The position numbers were made by a program, and so were the translations under genes. A stretch of 64,000 nucleotides of DNA from Anisodus tanguticus (Eukaryota; Streptophyta; Magnoliopsida; Solanales; Solanaceae), in assembly GCA_034509755.1 (NCBI GenBank), contig CM067541.1, forward strand, positions 7,428,001 to 7,492,000, read 5' to 3'. Every line of letters starts with the position of its first letter. The first letter of the stretch is position 1. The notes beneath the pieces were generated by a model. The model saw only the letters and a list, made by a program, of their open reading frames with translations. It was not told the origin of the DNA and did not search any database. This document shows, piece by piece, positions 34,231 through 45,233 of the stretch.

Positions 34231-34436
34231 TGTAAGATGATATTAGTCTCCCTTGGGGAGTCTTTCATTAATATCAAGGTATATATAGAGTATAATATTC
34301 ATCTCTTATACAATAAGAATCCTAAACCTATACAAAAGAGGAATCCTAGTCTTACTATAATTATATTTACACAATATCTGAAAATATTCTAATTATGGGT
34401 AGGGAATATATTGTTTCCTATATTTACACGTTTACC
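34231..34436 (-). repeat. E1 right LTR (5' LTR)
   Basis: Same length as the left LTR. The minus strand after it reads TGGTATCAAGAGCC, the PBS (initiator tRNA-Met type with one extra A) at about 34217-34230. Confidence 0.93.
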
Positions 34437-34536
34437 GTCACAAATCAACTTTTAAGTTGTTTATGTATGAGATTATAGTGATTTTATGGTTTTACTTTTT
34501 GTCTGAAATTAATATTGAAAGAAATAGGACTTTTTG

Positions 34537-34890
34537 CTTCTCATTTAGATGGTTAAGATTTAGGTATTTTCTTGATTTGTGGAGTATGTAGAATTTTGTA
34601 CAAATAATATCGGCCTATTACTACAAAGCGGCTCTTTAGTTGTTTGTGTCTAAAATTACGGTGATTTTAGAACTTTACTTTCTATATAAAATTAATAACG
34701 AAAGAAATAGGACTTTTGACTATGCATCTTTGAGTATATCATCTTATTTTAACCTTCTCAATTAGATTGCTTTTTAAGATTTAGGTATTTTCTCTATTTG
34801 TAGAATTTTGTATAAACGGTGTCGATCTCAGATTATGGTGATTTTAAGGTTTTACTTCCTATCTGGAATTAATTTTATTTTGTATTATTG
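34537..34890 (+). repeat. PAM68 3'-flank repeat units C and D
   Basis: Two tandem units of about 180-200 bp, each with AAGATTTAGGTATTTTCT, AGAATTTTGTA, GTGATTTTA and TTTACTT..TAT..AATTAAT. They lie right of copia E1 and match units A and B on its left. Confidence 0.75.
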
Positions 34891-35413
34891 ATAAAAGATT
34901 CTGAATCTCGCCCATTTCACCATGAAAACATTTTGAAATTTTGAAAGAGAATCGTATTTCATAAATACAATATCTATCTAGTATAATGTATGTAATATAT
35001 TATAAATATGGAGTTATTGATCGATCATGTCATATAAACTCGAGCTGGACATCTAATTACTTCGATTTGAATTATATGAAGATACATAAGGGACACAATC
35101 AACCTATTAATAGTAGAAGACCTAACGTATTCTTTCAATGTATCATTTTCGGGTCCATTAAAATTCATCGGTATGGAAAAAAGTCTAATGGTTTCGGGGT
35201 AAAATGGAATTCATAGGTTCTCACTAGGCTTGAGAAAACACAATTTGGTACAAATATGGAAGGAATAAAAAAAAATTGAAGCTTAGACATTTGCATTTGT
35301 TAATGAATAAGACAAATCCTTCATCATTATTTATTACTCCATGTTTGATTTCATGTCACATTTTTTCTGTGCTAAGATAAAATGACCATTTTCAGATATG
35401 CAAGACTATTATA
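34891..35413. other. Spacer between copia E1 and E2
   Basis: AT-rich, no gene or clear repeat seen. Confidence 0.5.
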
Positions 35414-35580
35414 TGCGTAATATTGTATTAATCTCCTTTGAAAATCTTTCTCATTAATATAAATATATAGTGTGTACAATATTGAATCCTACTAGAATAA
35501 GGATTATATATTTATCATAATTATATACTATTATTAATTATAAATTATATGGTGAATATATTGTAATATTCACTAATACA
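35414..35580 (-). repeat. E2 left LTR
   Basis: Begins about TGCGTAATATTGTATT and ends CACTAATACA before CCCCCTCAG. Contains 7 bp (TATTGTA) more than the right LTR near its end. Confidence 0.8.
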
Positions 35581-35589
35581 CCCCCTCAG

Positions 35590-36300
35590 TCAGAGCGGGA
35601 GGAGGCCGGACGCTGAGATTGTATCTGAAGACTAGGAATAATTGTTTAGGAAGTCCTTTGGTGAAGATATACGCATATTGATACGAAGAAGACACATGTA
35701 ACACCTTAACATGACCTATAGCAACCTTCTCACGAACAAAATATATATCCATTTCAACGTGTTTGGTTCGCTGATGCTGAATCGGGTTATGAGATAAGTA
35801 TATCACGAATATGTTATCATAGTACACCATAGACGCCTTACGCAAGAGACACTTAAGCTCCAAAAGAAGGTTTTGAAGCCAACAGATCTCAGCCAACAAC
35901 ATTTGCAACGCATCTATACTCTACTTCTGCACTCGATCGGGATAGAGTGACTTGCCTTTTGGCAGACCACGAAATGAGACTATCTCCTAAGAACACACAA
36001 TAGCCGGAGGTGGAGCGCCGCGTGTTCGGACAACCCTCAATCGACGTCCGTATATGATAACAACATGATCGGTGCGAGAGGGTAGAGATGCAATCCATAA
36101 TTAAATATGTCTTAACGTATCGAATGATACATTTAAGAGCTGTAAAATGAGGCTTCATATGGGCATGCATAAACAAACACACATGTTGAACAATATAAGC
36201 AATATCAGGCTTGGTGAAAGTAAGATACCGAAGTGCACCTGCAAGACTCCTATAAAGAGTGGGATCAGACACTGGATCACCGTCAACATCACTAAGCTTC
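35590..36300 (-). pseudogene. E2 RNase H remnant
   Basis: RSLAGALRYLTFTKPDIAY, RRSTSGYCVFLGDSLISWSA, QVTLSRSSAEVEYRCVA, then, after a shift, EICWLQNLLLELK and RTKHVEMDIYFVREKVA. Confidence 0.85.
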
Positions 36301-36379
36301 GATTTTTGAGTCAACCGGAGTAGGCATGATCTTGCAATTCGCAATTTTAGCTTGTACACAATTTCTTTTGCATACTTAC

Positions 36380-37160
36380 GCTGACACATGAACATAGTAT
36401 CTGCAGATCTAGCCATTGATATCTCCAAGAAATAACTCAGCTTTCCCAAGTCAGTCATAGCAAATTCGGATTTCAGCATAGCAGTGATCTCATTTTTCAA
36501 CACATTAGACGAGGCAGTGAGAACAATATCATCCAACATATAATAATAAGTATGCAATGTTACTATCACGATGAAATATAAATAGAAAATGATTACACTT
36601 GCTGCATACAAACTCAATCTGTATAATGTAATTATCAAAACGTTCATACTACGCTCTGGGGGCATGTTTTAAACCATTTAGTGACTTACAAATATGGCAG
36701 ACATACTGAGGGGCCTCCGGATGGACAAAGCCTGGCGGATAGTGCATGTAAATAGTTTCTTTCAACTCCTCATGTAAGAATGCATTCTTGACATCTAGTT
36801 GATGAATCGGCCAATGCTTACCCATAACTATGCTCAGAACCGTGCGAATGGTAGACGACTTAACCACCAGACTAAGCATCTCACCACAATTAATACTCAT
36901 GTTGATTAGTACCATTAGTCATAAGTCTCGCCTTATATCGCTCAAGGTCACCATTGTCTCTGAATTTGTGATGAAATAATCACATACATCGAATCATATT
37001 CACCCAATCCAGTTTAGGAACCAAATCCCAAGTGTGTTGTTTCGTTAAAGAATGAAATTCCTCACACATGGCCACATTCTAATTCTTGTCAACTTTGTCT
37101 AATTTTGGGTTTTTGGAAATTGGGATATGGTTTGTGTGGATAGGTTAACATGGACTTTGG
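36380..37160 (-). pseudogene. E2 reverse transcriptase remnant
   Basis: STIRTVLSIVMGKHWPIHQL, LDVKNAFLHEELKETIYMHY, LNGLKHAPRA, then MLDDIVLTASSNVLKNEI in another frame; the YVDD Val-Asp region is degraded to LDD. Confidence 0.82.
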
Positions 37161-37689
37161 GTTTAAAAATCCATGTTGAACACGGGTTTCCATACGGTTC
37201 ATGGGGCAAGGGGCAGGTTGGGTTGGAGTAGGTGAGACATTGACGGTGGTGGGTGGTTGTCGGAGAAAGTCAACGGAGTAGGGGATATGTTGGTTAGTTG
37301 TTGGTGACCGAGACGGGTTTGGGTGGGGGTGGAGATCGGGTCAGATCGAGTGAGTATGGGTGACTTGATTTTGGGTTCGGTGACTGGTTGGGAAACATGT
37401 GATGGGGTTGCGGTGTGGCAGTCGGATGGCTGGTATTGTGATGAGGTCTAGGGGTTGGTACTGTGACGGGGCTGGTTTGGGCGACGGGAGAAATAGCGGG
37501 TGGCGGTGACACAAAGGTTGTCGATTGGGTTTACCGACGGGTGTGAGAGACGATAATGGGTCGGGTCGGGGAGTGGTCCGACAGATTGCCGGTGGTGGCA
37601 GTGGCATTCGGCGGTGACTGAGATGTGGGGCGGTGGCGGTGGCACGACGGAGTTCGGTGAGTATGACGGGGGAAGTGTCGGACTCATCT

Positions 37690-38710
37690 AGAAAGGTATA
37701 GTCTGTGTTTCAAAATTTTTGGATTTTTGCAAAAAAGAAGATTATCTCGTCAAACATGACGTGACGAGAGACGTGGATTTGACAAGTGGACAAGTTATAC
37801 ACAAATAGCCCCTATGATTAGATGGGAAGCCTACGAAGACACATGGAGTGGTGCAAGATGCTAATTTATGAGGGGAAGTAGAGGAAAGATTTGGGTAGCA
37901 CATGCAACCGAAAATACGAAGGTGATCATAAGAGGGGATCCGACGGTATAGAATTTTGGTGGGGGTCTTGTTATGAAGAGTATTGGTAGGTAAAATATTA
38001 AGGATGTATTATACTATTTTGATTGCATATACCCAAAATAAAGGGGAGAGGCATGAAAAAGGATAGTACGAACCATATTATTGATAATGAGAATTATTCG
38101 TTCGACTTTACCATTTTGGAGGGAGGTGTGGGGACACGAAAATTGAAAAACCATGCCACTATTGTTTTAAAATTTGTGAAACGTGGATTATTATTAAACC
38201 CACCACCATTATCACATTGGAAAGATTTTATGGCTTTTTCATATTGTGTTTTGACAAAAATACGAAACTCAAGAAACTTGGCAAAAACTTCAGACTTGAA
38301 TTTTAGTGGATAAACCCAAATAAAGTGAGAGAAATCATCTAATAAGACTAGATAATATTTATGATCCAATGAGCTAGTAATGGGAGATGTTCATAAATCT
38401 TTATGAATAATATCAAAGGTAGAAAACGTAACACTTAAACATGACTGAAAAGGAAGGCGAACATGTTTGCCTAAAGGGCAAGAAAAATAATATCATGTAA
38501 GTTTTCCATTATTACATTGAATAAATTAATGCTTCTAAGAAAATTAAAAACAAGAGTTGTAGGGTGTCCAAGTCTATTATGCCAAGTTGACGGAGAGATG
38601 GCAGCAGAGAGAGGTGTGTGAGCGGGATCTGGCAGGAGAGGTGGATGAGAATGGATATAGGTCCCTTGTACTATTGCATCTCGTAAGGGGTGTCCCGGTA
38701 AGAAGATCAT
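37690..38710 (-). pseudogene. E2 integrase remnant
   Basis: WHNRLGHPTTLVFNFL, then YYLVLLDDFSHFIWVYPLK and FQCDNGGGFNN, which keeps the Asp that E1 lost. Stops between blocks. Confidence 0.8.
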
Positions 38711-38779
38711 TCACAGAAAAACCAAATGGGACAAACTCAACAGATACATAATTATTACGAGTGAATTTCCTAACATATA

Positions 38780-40130
38780 TTAAATTTTAATGATGTTGGG
38801 AGCATAAAAGATGTTATTTAGGGAGAAGGGTGGATGAGGTGGTTGGGTGTAAGTGGTATCGTAACCCTGAATCAGAATGCGATGACCATTGTCAATCGTA
38901 ATAAAATGAGGAAATTTTAAACGAGACAAATTGGAGAGATTATATGAGGATCGGGTGAGATGAGAAGTGACTCCCATATTCATGTACCAATTTTCATAGG
39001 GTTGCTGCATATTTAAAGAGTTGAAGACATGGCCCAAATCAGTGAGGGTTAGACACGACTGATACTGATGCTGGGCCATAGCGACGTGGGCTTGCTGGGT
39101 TGTTATTGGCTGATGTCGTGGGCTTGGGTAGTGGCCCAATATTCCAAGCCGCCAGGATCCAGGAAACTGGGTTGTAGCTTGCTGGATCGGGTAAGCAGCG
39201 GCGCCCAAGCTCCTGGATTGGGCCACTGCTAACCTAGGGCTGGCCCAAGGCGATAAGTTGTTGGGTTGTTGCTGTGGCTGGGTGGAATTCCATCTAGACC
39301 GGCCCCCTTTCCCATGGCCTCTGCCGCCGCGACCATTCCTGCGGCCTTGTCGCCGCCACGGTTGGTGGTTGTCCGGCGGTGGTGGGGTTTGTCGCGGGAG
39401 TTTCAACTGCTAGCGCATTTTGATTATGTTCGTCCTGCTTGGCACATTGGGTTTCCTCCAAAATTAATTGTGAACATGCCCTGTTGAAGCTTGATAGTGG
39501 GTCGCCTTGTTGAATCATAGTCGTTAGAGTATCGTATTCTCCCTTTGGTAAACCAGAAATTAGTTGTAGGACCATTTTTATTTCAAAAATTGGTGTCCCC
39601 ACATTGGATAATTGGTCCGCAACAAGTTTCAATTGTTTACAATACTCGGACATGTCGTCAAAATTCTCGAGATGTGTATTTTGAACTGTTCCTCCAAATA
39701 CACGACACATGTATGCTTGTTATCCTAAAAAATCTACTCCAAACGTATCCATAACTCACGAGCCGAGACACCGGTCTTCATAATCGTATGAAGCAAGTCT
39801 TTAGAGACGGTGCCATAAATTCATTGTTTGACAATAACGTCAAAACGATGCCACATCGTGTCTGCAACATCGATATGGCGAGGGAAAGAGTCGTCAATAT
39901 GGTCAAGCACGTTATACGCACATGCGTGAATACGAAAGAGTTCAACCCACGATGAATATTGACCATCTTCTTGATCAAGAACTAAGAGAATTAAATTCTT
40001 GATATTCGTGATGGCAAACGCCGGATGGAAAGAAGAAGTTGAGGAGGGAGCGGGGGGGAGGGGGTCGGCGGCAAGAAGAAAAGTAGACTCTTGAATATCA
40101 TGTAAGATTGTATTAATCTTCATTGGGGAG
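38780..40130 (-). pseudogene. E2 Gag, RG-rich tail and protease remnant
   Basis: Gag blocks SFHPAFAITNIKNLI, WVELFRIHACAYNVLDHIDD, KMVLQLISGLPKGEYDTL. The tail has RRQGRRNGRGGRGHGKGGRS followed by Gln/Pro-rich text, again without a CCHC knuckle. The protease site reads WYMNMGVTSH, so the catalytic Asp of DSG is lost. Three frames are involved. Confidence 0.85.
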
Positions 40131-40259
40131 TCTTTCTCATTAATACAAATATATATAGTGTGTACAATGTTGAATCCTACTAGAATAAGGATCTTATATT
40201 TATCATAATTATACTCTATTATTAATTACAAATTATATGGTGAAATATTCACTAATAAT
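40101..40259 (-). repeat. E2 right LTR
   Basis: Begins TGTAAGATTGTATTAATC and ends near ATTCACTAATA. Adjacent PBS-like sequence on the left. Confidence 0.8.
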
Positions 40260-40905
40260 ATTGTTAGTGGCAACTAAAATTTGTTCATCAGACTTGTCTC
40301 ACCAAAATAATATGAAGACTAACCTAAAATATGCCACGACAAGCTAAATTAATTGGACACTTTAACAAGAATAAACTAATATAGAACATCCAAATCATCA
40401 AACAACTTAGAGATGGTAAAAACTCGACCATTTGTCTACACACTAGACTACATACACATTACACCACACAGAATTGGGCTGTGCCTAGCTCATTTTGAGT
40501 GGATAGTATCCATCTATTGTGCCGAATAAGCCCATTGGTTGACTGACTTGGGTACTTAAGCCCAGGATAGGGGACATTTGACACCAAAGAACTAAAAAGG
40601 CTAAATCAAAATTAGAACTAGATAAGATTTTAGTAAATTCAAAAGCTCTAAACCAGAAAACAACGAATTTAAATTATATACATCGAAAGTAGGGGAGTGA
40701 TAGCGCTAGGGAGTTTATCTGAATCTCTTTCGTCGGAAATGACACTCCATATATAAGGTCAAAATACTTTTCCTATATATTAGAATATGTTAAATCTCTT
40801 TAGCTTCTTTGTATGTTTACTTATTTATATTTTAAATCCTCTGAGTGAAATCTTTGTTAGAAATTTATTAATGTGGAATTAAGTATATCCCATTATTTAT
40901 GACTC

Positions 40906-41800
40906 AAACAATTGGGGCCCCGCACGTCGGAAACGTCGTTTCCACACACGTGCACACGTAGTGCCAAGTATCGCAAATTTCATTAGTGAAAGAGATATTG
41001 GTATGTATGTAATACGTTTGAGACATAGAATGATGGACGGTTATTGGCCAAATGACAAAGTATTCCACGTTGGTAAACGAAGGAAGAAGTGTAAGATGAA
41101 ACGAGTCGGAAATCGCCGTGGAGCCGCGGCACAGCCCCGTCAGAGCCGAGGCGCCGGAGCGCCGCAGCTCCTCCCAGGCAGTGCCGCGGCGCTAATTGGG
41201 TGTCCAGTCACTGGAGCCGCGGCGCTAATTCACAGAGCCGCGACGCTTTGGAGGCAGATTGCTGCGACGGGAAGTTGAAAAGTTCTGACCTTTGGGCTGG
41301 TTTTGGAGCATTGATTCTCCATTACTTGGCACATGAATTCAATCATTATTTGGTTGAATGTAACCTCTCAATTAAGTGTCATTACATGGCTATTGAAGGC
41401 CATTAGTTGGCTAGTTGAGGGGTCTTCTCCTTACACTATAAATTGAGGCATTTGGCTCAATTGAAGAACACAACACAACACTTAGAAAATACTCCAGAAT
41501 TTTCTGAATTATTCTTTTTCCTCTCTAGCAAAGTTACTATACTCAAAGTTCTTCAAGAGTAACACTTGAGTTTCCTTTGCTCAATTGTTAAGTTGATGTT
41601 GTATCTTGGGAGACTATTGCCCGACAACGTAAAATGTGATATACGGGGCAATCTTGTCTTAAAGACAGAGTGCCATCACTCGACTCAGCAGGTCACACAA
41701 ATAATTTGTTAAGTTCTTGATTTCCAGTTTATTGTAATATTTAGTTTATCCTTTCTTACAATTGTAATAGTTACTTACTTCCCGTTCCCCAACAATTTTA
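40906..41800 (+). repeat. LTR-type repeat with GCCGCGGC motifs (copy 1)
   Basis: Ends near CCGTTCCCCAACA. The 3' part (TCTTGGGAGACTATTGCCCG, ATACGGGGCAATCTTGTCTT, CTCGACTCA) is shared with 60730-60810. The middle has TTGGAGCATT and repeated short phrases of the form ATTACTTGGC / TAGTTGGC, and a TATAAATTGAGGCATTTGG-like core promoter. Likely a solo LTR of an unclassified element. The 105-codon frame inside is not a recognised protein. Confidence 0.5.
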
Positions 41801-41809
41801 TACCAACAA

Positions 41810-43080
41810 TCTTATCTCCATCACTAATCGACATATAAAGATATTTTATCACATCAACACAATTTAACTTGTTATAACTAGGTTATCATTTATTAAAGGA
41901 TAATAGATAATGTGTATTAATCGAAATTATCTTTTATATGACATTGATAGTATAATTTTTCTTACAGTCATTGTATAAAACTTAACTCATAAAGTAATGT
42001 ATAGAAGAGAGATGTGTTGTGGGAGGGGAAAGGGTGTGGCACCTGGTCTCTTCTTTTAACAGCAAGCATTCTTTATGAAACTTAAAGAAATTAAAAGCAC
42101 CAAAGAAGTCAAGAGTATAAGATAAAAATAAGTAAAAGAAACCTTGGGAAATGGGGAAAGACTTGGGGATTGAGACTTGAGAGAGCGATCCTAATAATTT
42201 CCAACATTTGCTACTTTTAGTTTTATATATGATCATAGTTGAACAGCAAATCAGTACTTCCTCAAACTTTTGCATTATGTTGTGTTGTGTTTAAGTTCTT
42301 TTTTTCTTGCAGAAATTTACATTCCTAACGTTAGAACAAAGTCTAATCTCGACAATTGCTTTTCAGGCATGTTCCTAAATTTTATTTTATCAGTAATAAT
42401 TAGTGGAGGTGGCAGAATTTTAATGGGTTTAACATAAAAAGACAGTCGGGTACATGAAGTATCTTATATTCATGCAGAGTACTAGTAACCGGTATAATAT
42501 ATCGACAACCTACCCTGACACAAGCATCAATGGATGATTTCATGGCTCAAATGGTGACTCGTTGAGAACACAAAAACAACTTCGTCGTTGGTTGCTCCAA
42601 GATTTCCCAACATCTTCTATAGATATAAATAGCATGTTAGTTTTTTTTAAATATATTAGTCTTTATAAACGTATAGTTACACGTTATTCCTAGATATACA
42701 TTCTCTCTATTATGTTACTCAGGACAGAAAAAAATTGAGGTTGAAAAATAATTGTTGCATTCCTCAACTATAGTATAATTGGTGAAAGATATTTTCAACT
42801 CTCTGTTGACGGATAAATAGCTAGAGGTAGGATTCTTCACACAACCATCTATGATGTTGTAACTTTTGCTTTGTTCCAATAATTTTTTTCACTTTATACT
42901 TAACTTGTTCATTGAAAAGTCTGAATTTTTGTTCCCTGAAAAATTATTTAAATTTAATTGGAATAAAAAATATGAATAAGTAAGAAATATGAGACAAATA
43001 TACAACGAATATTACCTCATCGTCCAAAAATGTCAACAGGAACCATCACCTCTTGCGCTTTTATATTCTATTATCGGTTT
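41810..43080. other. Intergenic AT-rich region
   Basis: No exon recognised. The 97-codon minus frame at 41982-42275 resembles no family I know. Confidence 0.5.
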
Positions 43081-43084
43081 TTGG

Positions 43085-43390
43085 TTCGGCTGTTAATTAG
43101 TTCAATAGAAATACAATTAGTAATTAATATTCAGCCAAAAGAAAGATTAGTAATTAGTGATATTAGTAGTAATAGTTAGTAAGGGACTAAGGGTACAAAA
43201 GTCGGCTGTTAGATATTTCAATAGAAAGGATTAGTAATTAGTTTTCAACCAAAAAAGAAGGATTAGTGATTAGAAGTAATAGTTAGTAACGGTATAAAAT
43301 TCGGCTGTTAGGTAGTTCAATACAAAAAGGATTAGTAATTAGTAATGTTATAGAAATAATAAGGATAAAAAGGTCGTTCAATATTTTAAA
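43085..43390. repeat. Minisatellite, three units of about 100-116 bp
   Basis: Units start TTCGGCTGTTA at 43085, GTCGGCTGTTA at 43201 and TTCGGCTGTTA at 43300. Each continues with TTCAATA, GATTAGTAATTAG and AATAGTTAGTAA. Confidence 0.85.
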
Positions 43391-44500
43391 GCTATTTTGT
43401 TCAACCAACATTTATATTCATATTTTTAAAATAATATAGATACATATATTATCAATTAATTTATCATTAATTTTTTTACACCACCAATACATATTAGATA
43501 ATTACCTTATAAATGATTCTGATGGCGAGAAAAATATTAATTTACACCAACAATACATATTAGATGAAATCATTTTGATTTGGCTTTGTTGGCTTGGATG
43601 CGACCTCGTGTCTTGTAAAAAAGACTTCTGCTTCATAATCACGATTTTTCTCCTTTTTTTTTTGTTTTTTGAAAGACTTGATTTGTTTGTTTGCGCAGGA
43701 TGGAGAATAAAGAGGAAAAGAAAAGATAGAATTGATGAAAAGCTAAATGAAAGTGTTGATTCAAAGCTCAAATTTGATTCTATTATTCATTGTCTTATAT
43801 ATGAAAGAAAATAGTGTTTTCCCTTTCTTTAATAGTATAAGGTAAGTTTTGCATCATAAGATATCTATCGATAATTAATCCATAAAATTGTTCATCATTT
43901 GTATCATTGAAAATAAATCATTCTAATTCTTATTCAAAACCATCAAGTCAAGCAGGCGTTGAACGCAAACTCAGATTACCCGCTTCTTTAATTTGAGCAA
44001 TTTCTACAATTAATGTTGAATCTCCTTATTTTAAAATGGTGATAAACGAGAAGCCACGTTGCGATGTAAACTTGATCTGAATCTTCTCAAGGACTTTATG
44101 GAAAATCGACAAGATAAAAACAATAGCAATGAATAGAAAAATTGATACATTAATCACCAAAAAAATATATTCCAAATACTAAGATGAAAACTTCATCAAC
44201 ACAAATTTGTTATTAGAGAAAGTTAACAGCATTGCTTAATGATGATGCCAAACTACAATTAGCGAAACTAAAGTTTGAGCTAAAGATATTGCATGTTGGC
44301 AAGGGCACATGACAGAATTTTGTTAGGTCCCTTTGCCACAAGGCAAAGACATTAGTACGAGTAATGCAGTGTGTTTTTGCTTTCATTCACTTAGTCACAT
44401 TATTGGTCACGCTTAATGTGGGCAAAAATCTGCATAAGGCAATAAAGAGAGAATGTAGAGTCGACATATAATTGAAAAGTTTTCCTCTCACTCCATTAAA
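43391..44500. other. Intergenic AT-rich region
   Basis: Short direct repeat TACACCA-CAATACATATTAGAT at 43479-43500 and 43542-43565. No gene seen. Confidence 0.45.
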
Positions 44501-45060
44501 AGAATTATTTTAGGTATTTGATATCTGAAATTCAAATTTGGGTCAGTAAAACCAGCCCAAGTTTGAGCAGGTTAATAACTCGGTCAATTTTCATGACCCG
44601 CCAATTTAGCCATCTAATAATTGGGTTACTTAGGTTAAATATGTAACTCAAAGTAACCTATGACAAACCTTGTTAAAATAAAATTTTCTATGTAACTCAA
44701 AGTAATCTATGACAAACCTTGTTAAAATAATTTTTTCTTTGTATGATATGTTATATAGAGTCATAATATAATAACAAACAAATTATTAATTTTATTTGGT
44801 AACTAAATATATTATAAGAAAAAAAGCAAAAAAAATTAAAATATGGTAAGAATTAGACGAGTTAGGTTATGAACTATAATTTAGTTCATCTTGACCCAAT
44901 CTATTTCAACTTAAGTAACTTTTTCAGTGGGTCATCAATGACACGTCTATTTATTAACGTAGCTCATCTGACTCATCCAAATTAAGTTCAATCCGTCCAA
45001 TATTAACCGGCCCAAATTCAACTCAATCCCCTCATTTGATACCCCTAATACCAAATAAGT
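44500..45060. mobile_element. Probable non-autonomous hAT-like repeat
   Basis: Right end reads, inverted, TTAGGGGTATCAAATGAGGG. Interior has subterminal GACCCGCCAATT / GGGTCAT motifs as in hAT repeats. A 50-bp direct duplication (ATGTAACTCAAAGTAA, CTATGACAAACCTTG) sits at 44639-44684 and 44690-44735. The left end is unclear. Confidence 0.4.
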
Positions 45061-45213
45061 TCACCACGGGTTAAAATATTCTTTACCAAATATTATTCAG
45101 GATTCTTGAGGCTCAAATTTAATACTTTAAACTACTTTAACTATCCAAATGCACTTCTCTCATGAGTGGTCCATTCAAAGTGTCGGATTATTGAACAAAC
45201 AAAGAAACAAATG

Positions 45214-45233
45214 CCCCCCCCCCCCCCCCCCCC
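45214..45233. repeat. Poly-C run
   Basis: Twenty C in a row, flanked by AAATG and AATGACAATGG. Such runs are prone to assembly and read errors, so the true length is uncertain. Confidence 0.95.

Larger units (their letters stand above)
29567..34436 (-). mobile_element. Copia element E1, full-length with target duplication
   Basis: 4870 bp, LTRs of 206 bp at both ends (29567-29772 and 34231-34436), exact 5-bp target duplication GTCAC at 29562-29566 and 34437-34441. PBS next to right LTR, polypurine CCCCCT complement next to left LTR, so coding runs on the minus strand in Gag-PR-INT-RT-RH order (copia). By eye the LTRs differ at about 13 of 206 sites. Gag has an in-frame stop and a shift, integrase and RT frames are also broken, so it is not autonomous now. 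Short LTRs and wording of RT suggest the Ale/RE1-like lineage; not proven. Confidence 0.95.
35414..40259 (-). mobile_element. Copia element E2, same family, older
   Basis: LTRs about 35414-35580 and 40101-40259 share ATTGTATTAATCT, GGGGAGTCTTTCTC and GAATCCTACTAGAATAAGG. Internal order and wording follow E1 (Gag, RG-rich tail, PR, INT, RT, RH on the minus strand). Many more stops and shifts than E1; PBS is degraded (TGATATTCAAGAGTC). Target duplication not certain. It lies 977 bp from E1 in the same orientation. Confidence 0.9.

Noticed and set aside
40961..41278. 105-codon frame with Ala-rich, basic segments
   Set aside because: Produced by the GC-rich motif inside an LTR-type repeat; not a recognised protein.
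43085..43390. CRISPR-like repeat array
   Set aside because: Only three long, imperfect, abutting units in a plant nuclear genome; a minisatellite explains it.
44500..45060. Promoter or gene between copia E2 and BRX
   Set aside because: Repeat-like GACCCGCC and AT-rich text without ORF or leader features.
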